Shown: in pieces, positions 45,551 to 54,286 of the stretch
Layout: every line of letters begins with the position of its first letter
Position numbering within the stretch: the first letter of the stretch is position 1
NCBI RefSeq assembly: GCF_012976305.1
Contig: NZ_JABDSR010000006.1
Coordinates: 97,541 to 161,540 of the forward strand
Direction of reading: 5' to 3'
DNA: 64,000 nucleotides
Origin: Peptoniphilus faecalis
Lineage (GTDB): Bacteria; Bacillota; Clostridia; Tissierellales; Peptoniphilaceae
Position numbers and translations under genes: made by a program
The notes under the pieces: model-generated
The model's input: the letters and a program-made list of their open reading frames with translations, nothing else
Database searches by the model: none
What the model was told of the DNA's origin: nothing

Positions 45551-45649
45551 TGCACCCAAGGAGGTGGGTGCAAGGGGATTCCGGTAATTGTGATATTAAG
45601 GAAAAAAGCTGGTAAACTATAAGGATTCTTAATAAAATATTTCACAATT
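45551..45649. other. Structured intergenic element of unknown role
   Basis: A hairpin TGCACCC/GGGTGCA (45551-45572; on the minus strand followed by TTTTTATT, terminator-like) lies next to a long imperfect dyad 45586-45649 (AATTGTG..TATTAAG paired with CTTAATA..CACAATT). The right arm overlaps the likely -35 (TTCACA) of the LysR gene. It may be a LysR operator pair or a small minus-strand RNA ending at the hairpin. Confidence 0.4.
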
Positions 45650-45737
45650 ATCTTGTACATAGTATATAATAAATTTATTATAAAATAAATTTATAAAAAT
45701 TTGTATCTGTAACAAAATTTATTTGATAGGAGAAAAC

Positions 45738-46706
45738 ATGAATTTCGAAAGTATTTACTATTTTACAGAGCTAGCTAAAACTTTAAACATGAATGAAACT
45801 AGCGACAAACTTTACATATCACAACAAACTTTGTCTAATCACATAAAAAGACTTGAAGATTATTATGGCACAAAATTATTTTTTAGAAGACCAAAACTTA
45901 TGCTAACTCCAATTGGCGAGGAATATTTAAAGTATGCAGAAAAACTCCTTACATCTGAATCCGATATGATAAATAAAATTAGAGATATGGAAAGTGAAAA
46001 TATGGGCAGATTAATAATAGGTGCCTCTTCACCTAGAGCTGATATTTTTATTCCATCAATTATAGAAAAATTTACTGAAGAATTTCCACAAGTTGGTCTA
46101 GTGCTTCACGAGAAGCAATCCCACGAGCTTGAAGAAATGTGTGTAGAAAATAAAATAGACATTGCTATAAGCATTGACGAAAATTATAAAAATGAAAACT
46201 TAAAATCTCGCCTTCTCTTAGACGAAAAATTGTACTTATGTGTTAGTGATAGACTTTTGGAAAAATATGTTCCCAACTTAGATTCCTTAAAAGAAAAATC
46301 CTTTGAAAGAATCAACTTGCAGGATTTTGAAAAAGTTCCTTTCCTTCTTTATACTCAAGACAATAGAATAAGAGCCTTGATCAACAAAAGCTTTAAAGAT
46401 TCCGGTGTCAGACCAATTGACTATATTGAGACTGCATATTCACGAATTGCCCTTTCCATTTGTAATAAAGCTCTTGCCGCAGTCTTTATTTCTCAAATGA
46501 ATATAAAAAGATGGATGTCCGAATTTGATGACGACATTAATATCTTCCCTCTTTATTCAAAAAATAAGCCCGTAACTCTTGGCATCTATGCAATAAAAAA
46601 TAAAAATAGATATATTACAAAGTATGCAAAGAGATTTGTAGAACTTTTAGAAGAATACTTTGATTCAATTAATTCAGAAAAATTAGAAAAAATCGCAAAA
46701 AAGTAG
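45738..46706 (+). CDS. LysR-family transcriptional regulator
   Basis: 322 aa. N-terminal winged helix MNFESIYYFTELAKTLNMNETSDKLYISQQTLSNHIKRLEDYYG, then an LysR substrate-binding domain (RLIIGASSPRADIFIPSIIEKF, then a second lobe to residue about 300). The ATG at 45738 has AGGAG 7 nt before it, preferred over the in-frame ATG at 45723. It stands alone; neighbours converge or diverge, so targets are unknown, though the large dyad upstream (45586-45649) may be its own binding site. Confidence 0.88.
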   Translation: MNFESIYYFTELAKTLNMNETSDKLYISQQTLSNHIKRLEDYYGTKLFFRRPKLMLTPIGEEYLKYAEKLLTSESDMINKIRDMESENMGRLIIGASSPRADIFIPSIIEKFTEEFPQVGLVLHEKQSHELEEMCVENKIDIAISIDENYKNENLKSRLLLDEKLYLCVSDRLLEKYVPNLDSLKEKSFERINLQDFEKVPFLLYTQDNRIRALINKSFKDSGVRPIDYIETAYSRIALSICNKALAAVFISQMNIKRWMSEFDDDINIFPLYSKNKPVTLGIYAIKNKNRYITKYAKRFVELLEEYFDSINSEKLEKIAKK

Positions 46707-46735
46707 GTGAAATATAAAACTTCACCTACCTTTTT
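46703..46735. terminator. Bidirectional terminator between lysR and htrA
   Basis: GTAGGTGA/TCACCTAC arms with an 11-nt AT loop, T5 on the plus strand and T-rich sequence on the minus strand. Confidence 0.85.
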
Positions 46736-46737
46736 GT

Positions 46738-47997
46738 TTAAAATCCATTTTCAAATTCTTGTCTAAATTTATTAAATAAATCTTGTTGTTCCTGTTGTCT
46801 TTGTTGATATTCCTTAGCTCTCGCTTCTTCTTGAGCTTTAATATCCTTTTGTGCTTCCTTGTCATTTTCTATTGAATAATCAGAAAATTTAACTTCTGTA
46901 GTTTGTGCCTTTCCCTTTCTCACATAGCTAACTTCAGCACTATCTCCTTCTTGATATTTGTACAATATTGACTTTAGAGCATTGTTGTCACTTACTTCGT
47001 CTTTTCCAATTTTTGTAATAATATCACCAGCCTCAAGTCCAGCTTTAGATGCAGGTGACCCTTCATAAACCTTATATACAAAAATTCCCTTTTCTACATC
47101 AGTTTTTCCATTAAATACTTGTGCTGCAACATTTAAGTTCATCGTAAGCATTCCCATTGACATTTCTTTGTAACTTCCCGTTTCTATAACTTGTTTTACA
47201 ATTGGTTTTATAAAATTAATTGGAATTGAAAATCCAAGTCCTTCTGCTGATTGAACTTTTACAGTGTTTATTCCTATGACTTCGCCCTCTGAATTTAAAA
47301 GCGGTCCGCCAGAATTACCACCATTAATTGATGCATCTGTTTGGATAAGTCCTGTCATGTATCCGCCGCCACTTACTGCACCAACATATCTGTCAAGTCC
47401 AGATATTATTCCTTGAGTTACAGTTTGCGAAAATTGCAATGAAATTGGATTTCCAATTGCAATTGCTGCATCTCCAATGGAAAGCTTGTCGGAATCTCCA
47501 AGAGTTGCTACATTTAATTTTTCATTAGTATTAACTTTTACAATGGCAAGATCCACATTTTCGTCTGCCCAAATAGTTTTACCTTGAATATCCTTTTCAT
47601 TATTAAGTCTAACTGTTACATCTTCAACTACTTTGTTGTTTAATTTTACAACATGAGCATTCGTAAGAATATATCCCTTTGGATCCACTATTACACCTGA
47701 GCCCACACCTTGAACTTCAACTTGACCAAAGAAAGATTGTTGTACTCCCTTAGTTGTAATTCCTACAACTGAAGACATTGATTTTTTTGCAACAGCAGAT
47801 GCAACACTAACATTGTCCTTTGCAGAAATTGTTATATTAGAATTTCCTTCATTTGATGTAGATGAAGTGACATTAGGCAATATTTTATAAGTTGTGATTG
47901 CTGAACCAATTATTCCACCAATTAGTGAAAAAACTAAAGCTATTATCACAATTATTTTTCCCATGCCTTTATTTTTTCCCTTTCTATTATTATCCAT
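46738..47997 (-). CDS. htrA: HtrA/DegP-like serine protease
   Basis: 419 aa. An N-terminal membrane anchor (IIVIALVFSLIGGIIGSAI) and low-complexity linker precede a trypsin-like domain with the triad His in TNAHVV, Asp in VDLAIVKV and Ser in GGNSGGPLL, then one PDZ domain (VYEGSPASKAGLEAGDIITKIG). The C-terminus is an E/Q-rich tail (EYQQRQQEQQDLF) that is probably helical. Quality control of exported proteins at the outer face of the membrane. Monocistronic. Confidence 0.95.
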   Translation of the reverse strand: MDNNRKGKNKGMGKIIVIIALVFSLIGGIIGSAITTYKILPNVTSSTSNEGNSNITISAKDNVSVASAVAKKSMSSVVGITTKGVQQSFFGQVEVQGVGSGVIVDPKGYILTNAHVVKLNNKVVEDVTVRLNNEKDIQGKTIWADENVDLAIVKVNTNEKLNVATLGDSDKLSIGDAAIAIGNPISLQFSQTVTQGIISGLDRYVGAVSGGGYMTGLIQTDASINGGNSGGPLLNSEGEVIGINTVKVQSAEGLGFSIPINFIKPIVKQVIETGSYKEMSMGMLTMNLNVAAQVFNGKTDVEKGIFVYKVYEGSPASKAGLEAGDIITKIGKDEVSDNNALKSILYKYQEGDSAEVSYVRKGKAQTTEVKFSDYSIENDKEAQKDIKAQEEARAKEYQQRQQEQQDLFNKFRQEFENGF

Positions 47998-48130
47998 ATT
48001 TTCCTCCTTTCTTTCTATATATATATATTAAAGTTTTTTTGTGAAAAATTAATGATTTTATTATCAAAGGTTTTTGAAAAGTTAAAACAATTTTTAAAGT
48101 TTTTACAGTTTTCATGCAACTAACTAAAAA

Positions 48131-48148
48131 GAGACCTCGAAAGGTCTC
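48131..48148 (-). terminator. Terminator after metQ
   Basis: GAGACC/GGTCTC hairpin and T5 on the minus strand, 16 nt past the metQ stop. Confidence 0.85.
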
Positions 48149-48163
48149 TAAAATTATTTTAAA

Positions 48164-49018
48164 TTATTTTCCAAAGGCAGGAATTACTGCTCCCTTGAAT
48201 TTTTCTTCGATTAATTTCTTTGCTGCATCAGAATTTAAAACTTCAATGAATTTTTTGAATTTTTCTTTTTCAGCATCTTCTTTTCTAATTGCCACTAAAT
48301 TTGCATAAGGTGAATCCTTTGATTCTATGAAGATTGAGTCTTTAGTTGGGTCAAGACCCTTTCCAATTGCGAAGTTTGAGTTTATAACTGCAGCTCCAGA
48401 ATCCTTATAAACTTGTACAATTGAAGGTGCATCCATTGCTGTGAATTTTAAATTCTTTGAATTTTCTGCAATATCTTTCTCTGTTGAATTAAGATTTGTC
48501 TTGTCTTTTAATTTAATAAGACCAGCATCTTCAAGAAGTATTAATGCTCTTGCTCCATTGCTTGGGTCATTAGGTATGATAATTTCTGAGCCATCTTCAA
48601 TTTCGTCCACTGATTTATATTTTTCTGAATATAAAGCCATTGGTTCGATATGAACATATCCAAGTACATCAAGATTTTTGATTCCTCTTTCTTCTACAAA
48701 ACTATCAAGGTATGGTTTGTGTTGGAAGTAGTTTGCGTCAAGATCTCCTGCTTCAAGTTGTAGGTTTGGTTGAACATAATCATCAAAATTTACAACTTCA
48801 ACATCAAGTCCTTGTTTCTCAAATTCATCCTTTAATCCTTCAATTATTTCGCCGTGAGGTGTAGGTGATACGCCAATTACAATTTTATTATCGCCATCCT
48901 TTGCTTCTTCAGCAACAGCCTTGTTGCCCTCTGCCTTTGTGTCTTCCTTTTTTGCTCCGCCACAAGCTGTAAGTGTTAGAGCAAGCACTAGTGAAAGTGC
49001 TAAAATAACTTTTTTCAT
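48164..49018 (-). CDS. metQ: Methionine-binding lipoprotein
   Basis: 284 aa NlpA/MetQ family. Lipoprotein signal with lipobox LTAC (Cys 19), then an E/K-rich linker and the binding domain: IVIGVSPTPHGEI, VVNFDDYVQPNLQLEAGDLDANYFQHKPYLD, IPNDPSNGARALILLEDAGLI, and NLVAIRKED. Captures methionine (and methionine analogues) outside the membrane for MetI/MetN. Last gene of metNIQ, under the Met T-box. Confidence 0.94.
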   Translation of the reverse strand: MKKVILALSLVLALTLTACGGAKKEDTKAEGNKAVAEEAKDGDNKIVIGVSPTPHGEIIEGLKDEFEKQGLDVEVVNFDDYVQPNLQLEAGDLDANYFQHKPYLDSFVEERGIKNLDVLGYVHIEPMALYSEKYKSVDEIEDGSEIIIPNDPSNGARALILLEDAGLIKLKDKTNLNSTEKDIAENSKNLKFTAMDAPSIVQVYKDSGAAVINSNFAIGKGLDPTKDSIFIESKDSPYANLVAIRKEDAEKEKFKKFIEVLNSDAAKKLIEEKFKGAVIPAFGK

Positions 49019-49075
49019 TTTTTTCTCTCCTTTATTTTTTTATTTATATTAATTCTAAAAAATTAGAAAAAACAC

Positions 49076-49726
49076 CTATCTTTTGTCTATTTTATCTGCT
49101 ATTTTATTTCCAATAAATTGTACAATTTGTACGAGAATTATTATTACAATTACTGCTGCCCAAAGTATTAATGGTTCATTTCTTTGGTATCCATATCTGT
49201 TGGCAATATCTCCTAATCCACCGCCACCCATGACACCCGCCATTGCTGAATAACCTATTACATTAATAATTGTCATAGTTATTCCCGCAACGATCATTGG
49301 CATTGCTTCTGGTATTAAAACTTTAAAAATAATTTCTCCTTTAGTTGAACCCATAGATTTTGCTGCTTCGATTACGCCTTGATCCACTTGTATAAAATAT
49401 CCTTCCATTAACCTTGCCACAAAGGGAGCAGCTGAAAGTGAAAGTGGAATTATCATTGCTGCTGTTCCGTAGGATTTACCTACTATAAGCCTAGATAGAG
49501 GAAATACAACTATCATTAAGATTACGAAAGGAAAGGACCTAAGAACATTTATTATCCCATCTAATGCCGAATAAATTTTTGTTGATTCAGTTAGACCACC
49601 TGGTCTTGTAGTAGTCAAAATTATTCCCAGTGGAATTCCTATTGCAAGAGCAATGATTGTAGATGCTATTACCATTACAAGAGTCTGTGGAATTGCCGGC
49701 AAAACTATATCGATTATTCTATCCAT
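49076..49726 (-). CDS. metI: Methionine ABC transporter permease
   Basis: 216 aa, five helices. MetI landmarks: PQTLVMVIASTIIALAIGIPLG, the ABC coupling region EAAKSMGSTKGEIIFKVLIPEA (EAA loop) and GYSAMAGVMGGGGLGDIANRYGYQR. Starts immediately after the metN stop codon. Confidence 0.95.
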   Translation of the reverse strand: MDRIIDIVLPAIPQTLVMVIASTIIALAIGIPLGIILTTTRPGGLTESTKIYSALDGIINVLRSFPFVILMIVVFPLSRLIVGKSYGTAAMIIPLSLSAAPFVARLMEGYFIQVDQGVIEAAKSMGSTKGEIIFKVLIPEAMPMIVAGITMTIINVIGYSAMAGVMGGGGLGDIANRYGYQRNEPLILWAAVIVIIILVQIVQFIGNKIADKIDKR

Positions 49727-50731
49727 CTAAAGCACCTCCACATTTACATTATTTTCCTTTAAATAATCAATGGCTTTAACTCTCTCTTCTTCTTTTCCAA
49801 GAATTTGAACTGTAAGATAACCAACACTTGAAATATTCAACTTATTTATATTTCCCGAAAGAATTGAAACATCTACATCAAATTTCTTTACGCATTTTGA
49901 AAGAATTGGTTTGTCATAATTATCATCTGCATAGGAAAGTCTCAAAACATCTCCCTTATAGTCATCACTATTTACATATCCCTCTTCAACTTCATCTTCC
50001 AAGTTTTTTATAAAAGACCTTGTAACAGAAGATTTTGGATTTCTAAAAAGTTCCTTAGTTTCATTTTCTTCTATTATTTTTCCATTTTGCATTACTGCGA
50101 TTCTGTCGCAAATTTCTTTTGCCACTTCCATTTGATGGGTGATCATAACTATTGTCATATTAAATTCTTTTACAATTTTTTTCAAAAGATTTAAAACAGA
50201 TTCTGTGTTTGCTGGGTCAAGTGCTGATGTTCCTTCATCTGAAAGTAAAATAGAAGGATTTGTAGCAATGGCTCTTGCTATTGCTACCCTTTGTTTTTGC
50301 CCTCCAGATAATTCTGATGGATAGGAGTTTTTCTTTTCCCTTAAATCAATGAAATTCAAAAGCTCCTCTACTCTCTTTTCAATTTCACCTTTATCTTTAC
50401 TAGAGATTTCCAGAGGATAAGCAATATTTTCTGCTACAGTCTTTTGCATAAAGAGATTAAAATGTTGAAAGATCATTCCCATATCTTTTCTTGCACTCCT
50501 AAGTTCTTTTTCACTTAAATTTATAATAGACTTCCCATCAACTAAAATATCTCCCCTTGTAGGTTCTTCTAGCCTATTTATACATCTAACGAGAGTAGAC
50601 TTTCCTGCACCAGAAAGACCAATTACTCCAAAAATTTCTCCCCTCTTTACTTTGAAAGAAATATCATCTATAGCTCTAAAAGTTCCCTCCTCAGTTTTAA
50701 ATTCTTTAACCAAGTTTCTTACTTCTATCAT
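49727..50731 (-). CDS. metN: Methionine ABC transporter ATP-binding protein
   Basis: 334 aa. Walker A GLSGAGKST, Q-loop FQHFNLF, signature LSGGQKQR, Walker B ILLSDEGTSALDP and H-loop ITHQ. The C-terminal 90 residues form the NIL (ACT-like) domain that senses methionine and inhibits transport. RBS GGAGG. First gene of metNIQ behind the T-box leader. Confidence 0.96.
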   Translation of the reverse strand: MIEVRNLVKEFKTEEGTFRAIDDISFKVKRGEIFGVIGLSGAGKSTLVRCINRLEEPTRGDILVDGKSIINLSEKELRSARKDMGMIFQHFNLFMQKTVAENIAYPLEISSKDKGEIEKRVEELLNFIDLREKKNSYPSELSGGQKQRVAIARAIATNPSILLSDEGTSALDPANTESVLNLLKKIVKEFNMTIVMITHQMEVAKEICDRIAVMQNGKIIEENETKELFRNPKSSVTRSFIKNLEDEVEEGYVNSDDYKGDVLRLSYADDNYDKPILSKCVKKFDVDVSILSGNINKLNISSVGYLTVQILGKEEERVKAIDYLKENNVNVEVL

Positions 50732-50751
50732 TTTTCCTCCACTACAAATAA

Positions 50752-50965
50752 AAAAGCTTCCGCCCCATAAGGACGAAAGCTCGTGTTACCACCTTAATTT
50801 ATCGCTTTCTCACGAAAGCAACCTCTTCAAGTACAATCATACTCTACTTCTATAACGGGAAGTCCCGTAAATACCTAATATCAGTATTTCCTAAAAAAGG
50901 CCATGTTCCCAAAAAACTCATCCACTTCTTTCACCACAACGAAGCTCTCTTTGCTCAAAATTTTA
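50752..50965 (-). ncRNA. T-box leader, methionine-specific
   Basis: Minus strand: T-box core AAGGTGGTAACACGAGC (about 50779-50795), then a terminator (AGCTTTCGTCC/GGGGCGGAAGCT, T6; 50752-50782). In Stem I the segment GGGAACATGGCC places ATG (minus strand of 50902-50904) as specifier codon, with the preceding GAAC and the following purine typical of specifier loops. A Met specifier ahead of metNIQ makes functional sense: uncharged tRNA-Met would turn on methionine uptake. Confidence 0.9.
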
Positions 50966-51007
50966 AGGTACTCTTCTTTTCAAAAGTTTATTTATGAATT
51001 GTTTATA

Positions 51008-51036
51008 ATTATATTAGTAATTAAATTAAAAGTCAA
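51008..51036 (-). promoter_or_regulatory. metNIQ promoter
   Basis: Minus strand TTGACT (51031-51036), 17-nt spacer, TATAAT (51008-51013), about 40 nt before the T-box Stem I. Confidence 0.7.
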
Positions 51037-51043
51037 CTATTTT

Positions 51044-52657
51044 TTATTTCATTACAAGAGTTTTTAAATCATCTTCTACATTTGTAATTCCAGAAATTCC
51101 AAAATTATCAACTAAAACTTTCACAACATTTGCTGAAAGAAAGGCTGGAAGAGTTGGTCCAAGGTGAATATTTTTTACCCCTAGAGATAAAAGTGCAAGC
51201 AAAACTATAACTGCTTTTTGTTCGTACCAAGCAATATTATATACAATAGGGAGATCATTTACACTTTCTACCCCAAAGGCATCCACAAGAGCAAGAGCAA
51301 TTTGAATAAGTGAATAGGAATCATTACATTGACCTGCATCTAGAACTCTTGGAATTCCGTTAATATCGCCTAAATTTAATTTATTATACCTATACTTCGC
51401 ACATCCCGCAGTTAAAATAATAGTTGAATCAGGAAGTTTTTTTGCAAACTCTGTATAATAATTTCTATCGGACATTCGCCCATCGCAGCCTGCCATGACA
51501 ATAAATTTTTTTATATCGCCATTTTTTACATTTTCAATGACTTTGTCGGCAAGTTCCATAACTTGACTATGTGCAAAACCTCCAACAATACTTCCCTTTT
51601 CAATTTCTTCTGGTGCATCACATTTTTTTGCCATCTCAATAATTTTTGAAAAATCTTTGTACCCATCTTTGTCTTCTTCAATATATTCACATCCCGGATA
51701 ACCTGCTGCCCCAGTAGTAAATAGTTTATCTTTGTAAGAATTTTTTGGAGGAACTATACAATTTGTAGTCATTAGGATTGGTCCATTAAAGGCTTCAAAC
51801 TCATCTCTTTGTTTCCACCATGCGTTTCCATAATTTCCAACAAAGTTTTCATATTTTTTAAACTTTGGATAATAATTTGCAGGCAACATTTCTGAGTGAG
51901 TATAAATGTCAACTCCAGAGTCCTTAGCTTGTTCTAAAAGCATTTCAAAATCCTTCAAGTCGTGCCCTGAAACTAAAATCCCAGGATTTTTTCTCGTTCC
52001 AATATTAACTTCAGAAATTTCAGGATTTCCATAAGTTTTAGTGTTGGCAGAATCAAGTGTAGCCATAGCTTCATATCCCATAGATCCAGTCTCAAGTGTT
52101 AATGAAATTAATTCATCAATAGTTTTTTCTTTCAATAGTTCTGCCATTGCCTTTATAATAAAATTATTTACCCTTTCACTTTCATAGCCAAGGACTTTTG
52201 CATGTCTTGTGTAAGCAGCCATTCCCTTTAACCCATAAGTTATAAGTTCCTTTAAACTTCTTATGTCTTCATTTTTTTCACTTAAAATAGAAACTTCCTG
52301 AGAATTTATTTTTTCACTGATTTCAGAAAAATCCACCGAAGACCATCTTGCCGCTTCGCTATAATCTTTATCTTCTCTTAGAGAATTCATAAGCTCAACA
52401 GTTTTAACAATTCTTTCTTTTATTGCAGTGTTGTCAAAATTTGCATTTGTAATAGTTGTAAATAAATTTAAAATAACTCTATCAACAACTTCACTTTCTT
52501 TATCTTTTCCTTTAACTGCAATTTCAGATAGACCCTTTGAAATCCAAATTAAAAAATCTTGCAAGTTTGCAACTTCAGATGTCTTGCCACATACCCCATT
52601 ATTTATACAACCGCTATTCTTAAATGTCTCTTGACATTGAAAACAAAACATACTCAT
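51044..52657 (-). CDS. hcp: Hydroxylamine reductase (hybrid cluster protein)
   Basis: 537 aa. The N-terminal [20 protein letters not shown] holds four closely spaced Cys for the 4Fe-4S cluster (Cx2C-type clostridial pattern). Hybrid-cluster ligands are visible further on: GHD ([10 protein letters not shown]), Glu in [39 protein letters not shown], and [10 protein letters not shown]. Reduces hydroxylamine/NO-derived species and serves in protein denitrosylation. No Hcr reductase gene is adjacent; the 4Fe-4S membrane protein upstream might share electrons, but this is a guess. Confidence 0.96.
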   Translation of the reverse strand: MSMFCFQCQETFKNSGCINNGVCGKTSEVANLQDFLIWISKGLSEIAVKGKDKESEVVDRVILNLFTTITNANFDNTAIKERIVKTVELMNSLREDKDYSEAARWSSVDFSEISEKINSQEVSILSEKNEDIRSLKELITYGLKGMAAYTRHAKVLGYESERVNNFIIKAMAELLKEKTIDELISLTLETGSMGYEAMATLDSANTKTYGNPEISEVNIGTRKNPGILVSGHDLKDFEMLLEQAKDSGVDIYTHSEMLPANYYPKFKKYENFVGNYGNAWWKQRDEFEAFNGPILMTTNCIVPPKNSYKDKLFTTGAAGYPGCEYIEEDKDGYKDFSKIIEMAKKCDAPEEIEKGSIVGGFAHSQVMELADKVIENVKNGDIKKFIVMAGCDGRMSDRNYYTEFAKKLPDSTIILTAGCAKYRYNKLNLGDINGIPRVLDAGQCNDSYSLIQIALALVDAFGVESVNDLPIVYNIAWYEQKAVIVLLALLSLGVKNIHLGPTLPAFLSANVVKVLVDNFGISGITNVEDDLKTLVMK

Positions 52658-52732
52658 ATTCTTCCTCTCCTTTGTTTGTAAAAATCAAATATCTTTCTAT
52701 AAATATTTTAGTATTATAACAATATCCTTTCC

Positions 52733-52746
52733 GTTGCATTTGCAAC
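52733..52746. promoter_or_regulatory. Inverted repeat overlapping the hcp -35 region
   Basis: GTTGC-4 nt-GCAAC, perfectly symmetric, placed where the -35 of a promoter with TATAAT at 52714-52719 (minus) would be. The form resembles CRP/FNR-type sites such as those of HcpR, which controls hcp in many anaerobes. Confidence 0.5.
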
Positions 52747-52844
52747 AGTTTTTATAAGATTTCCAAAAAAATTTTTAATTATATTATCACAAGGAGTGAA
52801 TTAAAGCACTAAAAGCAAAGTGCAAACTTACTAGATTTTTTATT

Positions 52845-53726
52845 CTATTCATATTTCACTTCTTCTAAATTATTATTTTTAAAGGAAGTGGAAATCGCAG
52901 ATGTTGGACATACCTTTATACACTCTCCACATCTTATACACTCTAAAGCCCTTTGATTCTTTGACATATCCACATCCATCTTACAAATTCTTTTACACTT
53001 TCCGCAAGAAATGCAATTGTCATTCACATGATATTGATAAAAAGAAAATTTATTAGTTAATGCGTAAAATGCACCCAGTGGACATACATATTTGCAAAAA
53101 GGTCTGTATAAAAATATGGAAAGTATTATTATTGCCATAAGAATAATTGACTTTAACAAAAACAAATTGCCAAGTGCAGCCCTAATACTTTTATTTGCCA
53201 ATGATAGAGGAATCCCACCCTCAAGTATTCCCTGAGGACAAATGTATTTGCAAAAATATGGAGAAGCTGCACCTAATTTATCTGTCAAAAATACTCCAAA
53301 TAGCCAAACCACAAAAAGCAAAATAAAATACTTAGTGTACTTTAAAAAACTAAATCTTCTAGTGCTAAATTTTTTCGATGGAATCTTGTGAATGAGATCC
53401 TGAAAAAATCCAAAGGGGCACAAAAATCCACAAATCAATCTACCAAATATAGTCCCAAATAATAGCATTAAACCTGTCACATAATAGGCAAAATTAAATT
53501 TAGAAGACCCAACTACTGCTTGAAAAGAACCAATTGGACAAGATAAAGCAGCACCTGGACAAGAATAACAATTTAGTCCTGGCACACAAACACTCTTTAA
53601 CTTGCCCGTATAAATAGTTCCCTTAAGAAAATTTGGAATATGTATATTTGTAATGAGAGCAAAAAATCCCTGTGTGAGATTTCTTTTATCTCTAAATTTT
53701 TCAAGGAGGTTACTCAGTTTACCCAA
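52845..53726 (-). CDS. 4Fe-4S membrane protein (NapH/YccM-like)
   Basis: About 293 aa. Membrane helices with polyferredoxin-type Cys motifs CGFLCPFGFFQDL, CKYICPQGIL and CKYVCPLGAFYAL, then a C-terminal 2x4Fe-4S ferredoxin (CISCGKCKRIC and CIRCGECIKVC). An additional conserved CVPGLNCYSCPGA stretch near the N-terminus is typical of the partners of CD1871A-type CxxC proteins. The TTG at 53726 with GGAG about 10 nt upstream overlaps the small CxxC gene by 8 nt and gives the usual N-terminus; a longer frame from 53813 would overlap it by 95 nt. Probably passes electrons through the membrane. Confidence 0.8.
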   Translation of the reverse strand: MGKLSNLLEKFRDKRNLTQGFFALITNIHIPNFLKGTIYTGKLKSVCVPGLNCYSCPGAALSCPIGSFQAVVGSSKFNFAYYVTGLMLLFGTIFGRLICGFLCPFGFFQDLIHKIPSKKFSTRRFSFLKYTKYFILLFVVWLFGVFLTDKLGAASPYFCKYICPQGILEGGIPLSLANKSIRAALGNLFLLKSIILMAIIILSIFLYRPFCKYVCPLGAFYALTNKFSFYQYHVNDNCISCGKCKRICKMDVDMSKNQRALECIRCGECIKVCPTSAISTSFKNNNLEEVKYE

Positions 53727-53865
53727 TCCCAACACACTCCAAACATATCCTAATAGCCTTTGAAAGCACAGTATCAACTTCTGACCTATAAGATCCAAAA
53801 AAAATAAAAGCAATGGATAAAATCAACATTGCGTATGAAAATTTTCTATTCATAAAACCCTTCAT
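53719..53865 (-). CDS. CD1871A-family small CxxC-containing protein
   Basis: 48 aa: one N-terminal membrane helix (FSYAMLILSIAFIFFGSYR) and the diagnostic C-terminus SKAIRICLECVGIG. The conserved CLEC motif at the very end defines the family, which is encoded directly before 4Fe-4S membrane proteins like the next gene. RBS GAGGTGAA is well placed before the ATG at 53865. The pair probably forms a small membrane redox unit; its reaction is unknown. The gene is absent from the longest-frame view because it overlaps its partner. Confidence 0.85.
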   Translation of the reverse strand: MKGFMNRKFSYAMLILSIAFIFFGSYRSEVDTVLSKAIRICLECVGIG

Positions 53866-54104
53866 ATTTCACCTCAAATATAATATAACATCAATGCTTT
53901 AAAAAATATTAAGAAAAATCAATTTTTATATAATTTTTTTTAATGAATCAACAATAATTTCCTATTCTCTGCAAAATCCAGTGAGATTTAGACATGTTGT
54001 AAAATTTATTCTATAAATTAAAGTTAGTATATCTTATTAGTATGAAATCGTTATTACTATTTTCTTTATCTTTTTATTTAGTTAATAATTTAATATAAAA
54101 AATC

Positions 54105-54286
54105 TTCACAAAGCTTGTTATTTGGAGTATAATGAAGCTGAGGATAAATCAAGTTTTGTTTTTTATTTTTGTCTAACTTTGAAAACGATCTTATCGCTCG
54201 TTTTAAAGTTCCTAAAGGAGGTTGATATTAAATTAATTTTTAAGAACTATCTTTGTTTTATTTTTGTTTATTTTAAGGAGGCGTTT
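54105..54286 (+). promoter_or_regulatory. Structured 5' leader of the NhaC-type antiporter gene
   Basis: About 180 nt upstream of the RBS without a convincing ORF. It contains a hairpin AACTTTGAAAACGA/TCGTTTTAAAGTT (54175-54210) followed by an extra RBS-like AAAGGAGG (54213-54221) and, earlier, pairing between ACAAAGCTTG and ATCAAGTTTTGT. No T-run follows the hairpin, so not a simple terminator. Possibly an RNA regulator; class not recognised. Confidence 0.4.

Noticed and set aside
53727..53813. Longer start (ATG at 53813) for the 4Fe-4S membrane protein
   Set aside because: It would overlap the CD1871A-type gene by 95 nt and adds a segment not seen at the usual N-terminus of such proteins.
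54122..54286. N-terminal extension of the NhaC-type protein by 55 codons
   Set aside because: It begins at a TTG without RBS, has atypical composition, and the ATG at 54287 has a perfect AAGGAGG.
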